From positions 1 to 10,963 of the forward strand of contig JAHDDN010000158.1 of the NCBI GenBank assembly GCA_020629335.1: a stretch of DNA of 10,963 nt. Reading direction: 5' to 3'. Made by a program: the position numbers and the translations under genes. The stretch comes from Chitinophagales bacterium (GTDB taxonomy: Bacteria; Bacteroidota; Bacteroidia; Chitinophagales; UBA2359). Under the pieces are notes generated by a model. It had not been told where the DNA came from. It ran no database searches and was given only the letters and a program-made list of their open reading frames with translations. This document shows, one piece after another, positions 6,430 through 10,963 of the stretch. Each line of letters begins with the position of its first letter. The stretch's first letter is position 1.

Positions 6430-7866
6430 ATGATGAAGAAGTTAAATTTTTACCTAATAGCCTTATTATTTGGAACGGCTATTTTATTTGTAACAGCTTG
6501 TACTGAGGAAGATGATGGAGATAAGCCACCGAAATCAACTGTAACAACCTATTTTTCGGAAGAGTTATCGGAGGATTGTAATGGGGATGGTGTTGACGAA
6601 ACGTACAATATTATCACTGTTAAAGATAATGGGGAAGGAACGGGTACCATGACTTGGACAAAGAATAATATTTACGAATTAGATGGTTTTGTATTTGTTA
6701 ATGAAGGGCAAACACTAACAATTGAAGCAGGTACTATTATTAAAGGTAAGGAGGGACAAGGAGTAGAAGCTGCGGTATTAGTAGTAGCAAGAGGAGCTAA
6801 GATAATGGCTGAGGGTACAGCAGATGATCCAATTATTTTTACTTCTGAATTAGATCAAATTTTAAGAGATACTACAGGTGCTCTGACCTGTGTCAATAAT
6901 AATATTCCTTCTACAGCAAGGAATCTTTGGGGAGGGGTTCTAATATTAGGAAATGCCAGTTTAAACTCAACACCAGGCGTAACAGCGATTGAAGGTATAC
7001 CAACGACAGAAACAAGAGGTATTTATGGAGGTATAGATGATGCTGATGATTCAGGCATCTTCAAATATGTATCTATCCGTCATGGTGGGACAGATATCAG
7101 TTCTAACAATGAAATTAACGGGCTGACCTTGGCTGGTGTCGGGAATGGAACCACGGTTGAGTATGTAGAAGTGATTGCTAATAAGGATGATGGTGTCGAA
7201 TTCTTCGGTGGTACAGTTAACACTAAGTACATAGTTGTTTCTTACTGCGAGGATGATGCTTTTGATTATGATGAAGGATGGAGAGGAAACAATCAATATT
7301 GGTTAGTATTACAAAGTGATGATGGGGCTGATAATGGTGGTGAGCATGATGGTGGCACAGAGCCAGAGGATGCCACTCCTTATGCTATTCCCGTCATTTA
7401 CAATGCTACCTTTTATGGTAATTCTGATACACGTGCTTTGCGATTTAGAGATAATGCAGGTGGCAAATATTACAATAGCATTTTCGCTAATTTCTCAGAA
7501 GGGGTAGAAATCGAAAAATTAGAATCAGCTCAGGATTCTTACCAACAATACTTAGACAACAATTTAGTAATCGTAAGTAATATGTTCTGGAATATTTCAG
7601 GCGATCACATTTCGATTGTTGGAGGTTCGGAAACCGACCAAGCTGATGCTGAAGCTCGCTTCTTAGGAGCCGATGCTAATACTATAGATATTAATCCAGG
7701 TTTAGTAAGCATGGTTCCGCAAGCGGCGGAAGCAATGTCAGGTGCTGTCCAAGCAAATCAAGAAGGACTTGATAACACAACTTACAAAGGTTGTTTTGAT
7801 CCAACGGCCTCTTCTAAATGGACCGATGGATGGACCCTAACAAGTCAATTAGACTTGCTGAACTAA
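6430..7866 (+). CDS. Surface-type lipoprotein with predicted right-handed beta-helix, unknown function
   Basis: A 478-residue secreted protein. The N-terminus is a lipoprotein signal: MMKK, a hydrophobic core, then lipobox VTAC with the lipidated Cys24. TEEDDGD follows directly; such acidic tails act in Bacteroidota as export signals to the outside of the outer membrane, so surface exposure is likely. DCNGDGVDE (49-57) resembles a calcium-binding loop. From about residue 85 onward come short repeating strands such as DGFVFVNEGQTLTIEAGTIIKG-like turns, LWGGVLILGNA (166-176), KYVSIRHGG (212-220) and VEYVEVIANKDDGVEFFGG (233-251), which suggest a parallel beta-helix. Asp- and Gly-rich turns (GEHDGGTE, 294-301) could bind metal. 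I recall a widespread Bacteroidota family of such proteins, sometimes with a type IX secretion tail; this one has none. It is not SusD-like. ATG 6430 or 6433 would both preserve the signal. It precedes the receptor gene and probably works with it. Confidence 0.7.
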   Translation: MMKKLNFYLIALLFGTAILFVTACTEEDDGDKPPKSTVTTYFSEELSEDCNGDGVDETYNIITVKDNGEGTGTMTWTKNNIYELDGFVFVNEGQTLTIEAGTIIKGKEGQGVEAAVLVVARGAKIMAEGTADDPIIFTSELDQILRDTTGALTCVNNNIPSTARNLWGGVLILGNASLNSTPGVTAIEGIPTTETRGIYGGIDDADDSGIFKYVSIRHGGTDISSNNEINGLTLAGVGNGTTVEYVEVIANKDDGVEFFGGTVNTKYIVVSYCEDDAFDYDEGWRGNNQYWLVLQSDDGADNGGEHDGGTEPEDATPYAIPVIYNATFYGNSDTRALRFRDNAGGKYYNSIFANFSEGVEIEKLESAQDSYQQYLDNNLVIVSNMFWNISGDHISIVGGSETDQADAEARFLGADANTIDINPGLVSMVPQAAEAMSGAVQANQEGLDNTTYKGCFDPTASSKWTDGWTLTSQLDLLN

Positions 7867-7888
7867 AGAACGAAACTCAAAGCACAAG

Positions 7889-7919
7889 AAAGCAAGCTTG
7901 ATTTTTTAAGCTTGCTTTT
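7889..7919 (+). terminator. Stem-loop terminator or attenuator between lipoprotein and receptor genes
   Basis: aaagcaagctt (7889-7899) pairs perfectly with aagcttgcttt (7908-7918) around an 8-base loop gatttttt, and the 3' arm ends in a short T run (7916-7919). The A-rich 5' side makes it potentially active in both directions. It begins 22 bases after the lipoprotein stop. If leaky it would lower receptor expression relative to the lipoprotein; if tight, the receptor needs its own promoter in the next 53 bases, where I found no consensus match. Confidence 0.75.
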
Positions 7920-7972
7920 GGTGTCTAATAACGGAAAAAAATAAACAAAATAACACAACAATATTTAAATTT

Positions 7973-10813
7973 ATGAAAATTTCTAAACTAATTTTTGCTT
8001 TTGTTTTATTAATAATAACAGGTCTGCATTTAGAAGGCCAAAGCATCCGAGGAAAGGTAGTAGATGCTGCTAATGGTAGTGAATTGCCTTTTGCCAATGT
8101 GGTGATTTCGGGTACTACTACTGGAGCACAAACCGATTTAGATGGGGTGTTTTCTATTGAAGGTATTGAAGCAGGTACCTATATTTTAGAAGTTTCTTAT
8201 CTCGCTTATGAAACGAAGAAGATAGAAGGAATTAATGTGGAAAATGGAGAAGTAGTAGCCTTAGGAGAGATTAGCCTAAACGAGGCATCAGCAGCCTTAA
8301 AAGAAGTCGTTGTCACTGAAAAAGCGCTAAGAAATACAGAAGGCGCTGTGATGACTTTACAACGTAAAGGTATTGGTACATTAGATGCCATATCTAGCCA
8401 AGCATTTAATATGTCAGGGGCAGGGGATGCTGCTTCAGCCATGAAAAACGTTACTGGTGTATCTGTAGAGGGCGGTAAGTACGTTTATGTACGTGGTTTA
8501 GGTGATCGCTACAGCAAAACCTTTTTGAATGGGTCAGAAATTCCAGGTTTAGATCCAGATAAAAATACGGTTCAAATGGATTTATTCCCAACTAATCTGA
8601 TTGATAATATTGTTGTTTATAAAACCTTTACGCCTAATTTGCCAGGTTCTTTTACAGGTGGATTAGTAGATATTACGACGAAGGATTTTCCAGATCAGTT
8701 TACTATGAAAGCTTCTATAGGTGTGAGTTGTAATACTCAAACTACTTTTAATGATAACTTTTTAACTTATGAAGGTAGTAGCACAGATTGGTTAGGCTTT
8801 GATAATGGAATGAGAGATGTACCAGATGGCATTGATCCTTATGATATTTCTCAGCGATACGCTGGTGATGGTACCGAATTACAAGCTCAAACGCAAGCAT
8901 TTAATGATGTAGTAGAGCCTAGTACGAAAACGGCTCCATTGAATAAAAGTGTATCTTTTTCTTTAGGAAATCAGAAGAAATTATTCGGCAAGTCTTTCGG
9001 ATATATAGCTAGCCTATATTACAAAAATTCTCACTCGATGTACGAAAATGGTACAAGTGGTAGATGGAAATTAACAGGTAGTTATGAATCAGATGAAGTA
9101 TTAAATAAGGAACGTTTATTAAATGACAACAGAAGTACAGAAGATGTCATGTTAGGTGGAATGTGGAGTGCTTCAATGAAATTTAATGATAAAAATAAAG
9201 TAGGTTTAAATGTTGTTTTAAATCAGTCGGCGAGTAATACAACTCGTTTTCAGGAGGGTGAAAATCCAAGTGATGACCCTAATCGTTTCTTACAAGAACG
9301 TATCATGGCTTTTCAAGAACGTTCGTTTGCTGCTTTCCAATTAAAAGGAAAGCATAGTGTAAATCCCAAATTAGTAGTAGACTGGATAAGCTCTTATAGC
9401 TTAGCCAATATGAATCAACCTGACTTAAGATATATGAGTAATGTCTATACGCTTAATCAAGGAAACAATGGAGAAGTGGTAGATACAAATTATGCCATTT
9501 TAGCATCAATTGGAAAAGTCCCTACTAGATACTGGCGTTCTTTATCAGAAAATGCAACCGATAGTAAGATTAATGCAACTTACCACTTCAAATCATGGAA
9601 TGGCCTAAAATCTAATTTGAAATTTGGAATGGCTTATTCTCAAAAGTGGCGTCAGTTTAGAGAAGAAGTATATGAGTTTGGCCAAGATGGTAACAGTTTT
9701 GGTGGTGACTTTGTGGAGTATCTAAGTGATGAAAATGCTTGGAGTTTAGATAACACAGGCGGGATTTTCTTATCAAGTGATTCGCGTTTGAGTAATCAGT
9801 ATGATGCCTCTCTAAGAATAGGAGCATTTTATGCAATGACAGAGTTAGCCATCACACAGCGATTCAAATCAATAGTCGGATTTAGAGGAGAATGGGCTCA
9901 ACTGCCTTTTACCAGTTTAGATCCAAACTTAGAGTTAGACAATACATTATTGTTAAATGACTTAGATATTCTCCCTTCTATTTCTTTAATTTATGAACTG
10001 GTACAAAATAAGATGAACCTAAGAGCGTCTTATAATAAGACCTTAGCTCGTCCTTCTTTCAAAGAGATTGCACCTATTGCTTTCTTTGATTACTACTTAG
10101 ATATTATATTTATCGGTAACGAAAACTTAGAGAGTTCTCGTATTGATAATGTAGATTTCAGATGGGAATATTTCTTCCGCCCTGGAGAAATGGCCTCAAT
10201 AAGTGCTTTCTACAAAAACTTCGATGGACAAATCGAAATCACTAATAATCCAGAGCAGCCAAATGGTGAGTGGACTTTCAGAAATAGTGAGTCTGGTAAG
10301 GTTTACGGTTTAGAGTTTGAGTTGAGAAAAAAATTAGATTTCATTCCACAATTAAGCAACTTCAGTTGGGGGGCTAATGTAACATTAGTAAAGTCATCTG
10401 TAAAAATGGATAGCTTAGAATACGTTGTTAAGCAAGCAAGAAACCCTAATGTATCTGATACCAGAGTATTGTTCGGTCAATCTCCTTATATGATCAATAC
10501 TTACTTTAGCTATAAGAATACGATTGGTACCAATGCTCGTTTAGGCTTTAATATGCAAGGAGAGCGTTTGACAGTAATATCTCAAGGAAGTACACCAGAT
10601 ATATACGAGCAGCCATTCCCATTATTAAACTTCAAAATTACGCAGTCTCTTAATAATGGAATTGGCTTAAGCTTTGGCGTCAACAACTTATTAGGAAGCG
10701 TTAATAAGCAAACACAAAACTTTAAGGGCAATGAATACTTATTCCAGTATAGAGATATGGGTAGAACAATATCTTTTGGTTTAAGTTATGATTTTGCAAG
10801 AGGGAAAAAATAA
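7973..10813 (+). CDS. TonB-dependent outer-membrane receptor with CarboxypepD_reg-like domain
   Basis: A 946-residue outer-membrane gated channel that imports a substrate into the periplasm using TonB/ExbBD energy. A signal peptide covers about residues 1-22 (cleavage probably near LEG-QS). Next comes a carboxypeptidase-D regulatory-like beta-sandwich (about 25-108) with the SIRGKVVDAANGSELPFANV opening, as in SusC-like receptors, then a TonB-box-like EVVVTEK (111-117), a plug domain (about 135-235) with YVRGLGDRYSKTFLNG (172-187) and DLFPTNLIDNI (203-213), and a beta-barrel to the C-terminus ending in FGLSYDF plus a short basic tail. Length and organisation are normal for the family and no frameshift is seen. 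The ATG at 7973 gives an immediate signal peptide. The substrate is unknown: no SusD homologue, glycoside hydrolase or siderophore gene is next to it; the lipoprotein upstream is the only obvious partner. Confidence 0.88.
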   Translation: MKISKLIFAFVLLIITGLHLEGQSIRGKVVDAANGSELPFANVVISGTTTGAQTDLDGVFSIEGIEAGTYILEVSYLAYETKKIEGINVENGEVVALGEISLNEASAALKEVVVTEKALRNTEGAVMTLQRKGIGTLDAISSQAFNMSGAGDAASAMKNVTGVSVEGGKYVYVRGLGDRYSKTFLNGSEIPGLDPDKNTVQMDLFPTNLIDNIVVYKTFTPNLPGSFTGGLVDITTKDFPDQFTMKASIGVSCNTQTTFNDNFLTYEGSSTDWLGFDNGMRDVPDGIDPYDISQRYAGDGTELQAQTQAFNDVVEPSTKTAPLNKSVSFSLGNQKKLFGKSFGYIASLYYKNSHSMYENGTSGRWKLTGSYESDEVLNKERLLNDNRSTEDVMLGGMWSASMKFNDKNKVGLNVVLNQSASNTTRFQEGENPSDDPNRFLQERIMAFQERSFAAFQLKGKHSVNPKLVVDWISSYSLANMNQPDLRYMSNVYTLNQGNNGEVVDTNYAILASIGKVPTRYWRSLSENATDSKINATYHFKSWNGLKSNLKFGMAYSQKWRQFREEVYEFGQDGNSFGGDFVEYLSDENAWSLDNTGGIFLSSDSRLSNQYDASLRIGAFYAMTELAITQRFKSIVGFRGEWAQLPFTSLDPNLELDNTLLLNDLDILPSISLIYELVQNKMNLRASYNKTLARPSFKEIAPIAFFDYYLDIIFIGNENLESSRIDNVDFRWEYFFRPGEMASISAFYKNFDGQIEITNNPEQPNGEWTFRNSESGKVYGLEFELRKKLDFIPQLSNFSWGANVTLVKSSVKMDSLEYVVKQARNPNVSDTRVLFGQSPYMINTYFSYKNTIGTNARLGFNMQGERLTVISQGSTPDIYEQPFPLLNFKITQSLNNGIGLSFGVNNLLGSVNKQTQNFKGNEYLFQYRDMGRTISFGLSYDFARGKK

Positions 10814-10822
10814 GTCCCTAAT

Positions 10823-10963
10823 GGTTCAGTTTATAAGTTTCTGACAGTTAAGTTGTAGGATTTTTGCGATTATACAAGGCATTTTTGAGGCCCATAGCAG
10901 GGCTACGAAACGAAAAAATAAGGAAGTAGAATCGTAAAAAGACAAAACTTGGGCTGTCAAGAA
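10823..10963. repeat. Long imperfect inverted repeat, truncated by the right window edge
   Basis: Starting 10 bases after the receptor stop, bases 10839-10871 are complementary, imperfectly, to 10930-10963: blocks ttctgacag, aagtt, ttttt and cgatt pair with gaa, ctgtca, aactt, aaaaa and aatcg in matching order. The 58-base centre contains a second stem, with atttttgaggccc (10881-10893) facing gggct and gaaaaaat (10900-10919) across a small loop. The outer arm reaches the window end, so the element probably continues. No reading frame of note crosses it. It could be a MITE-like insertion, a structured RNA, or an elaborate terminator. Confidence 0.6.

Noticed and set aside
7316..7507. Methionine-rich plus-strand 63-codon frame
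   Set aside because: It is an out-of-frame reading of the lipoprotein gene through its Asp/Gly/Glu-rich turns; the methionines come from repeated gatg sequences.
6430..7866. SusD-family lipoprotein
   Set aside because: The protein lacks the helical TPR-like pattern of SusD and instead shows short repeated beta strands and Gly/Asp turns.
6430..7866. Type IX secretion C-terminal sorting domain
   Set aside because: The C-terminus ends in WTLTSQLDLLN without the conserved sorting-domain strands, and the N-terminus is a lipoprotein signal.

Overview
The window is AT-rich DNA that reads as a chromosomal segment from a member of the Bacteroidota. Four things point there: a promoter on the minus strand that matches the Bacteroidota consensus (TTTG, 20-base spacer, TAnnTTTG), start codons without a clear Shine-Dalgarno sequence, a SusC-like TonB-dependent receptor with an N-terminal carboxypeptidase-D-like regulatory domain, and a lipoprotein with an acidic stretch after the lipid-anchored cysteine. 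The style of the intergenic repeats reminds me of Saprospiraceae (Aureispira or Saprospira), but that is recall, not proof.

Layout from left to right. Positions 1-1193 (minus strand) hold almost all of an ornithine aminotransferase gene, rocD, with its C-terminal end cut off by the window edge. Positions 1194-1689 hold the rocD promoter followed by a cluster of non-coding repeats: a 65-base near-perfect palindrome, a G+C-richer block without a credible gene, and a 77-base hairpin with 24-bp perfect arms. Positions 1690-3465 (plus) encode an SLC13-type anion permease with two central RCK_C domains. It converges, with only 5 bases between stop codons, on a minus-strand gene (3471-4523) for a diverged PiT/PHO4-like membrane protein. 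A smaller relative of the first palindrome lies at 4623-4649. Positions 4735-6216 (plus) encode an acyl-CoA synthetase of the malonyl-CoA synthetase (ACSF3/MatB) type.

The right half (6430-10813) is a two-gene cluster: a surface-type lipoprotein with a probable beta-helix fold, then a 946-residue TonB-dependent receptor, separated by 106 bases that contain a strong stem-loop. By analogy with SusC/SusD-like pairs this looks like an outer-membrane uptake module of unknown substrate, though the lipoprotein does not look like SusD. After the receptor a long imperfect inverted repeat begins and runs off the right edge.

Nothing here is an obvious defence system, prophage, integrated element with its own transposase, CRISPR array or RNA operon. 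The parts least explained by known families are the lipoprotein/receptor pair, the PiT-like protein, and the three kinds of intergenic palindrome.
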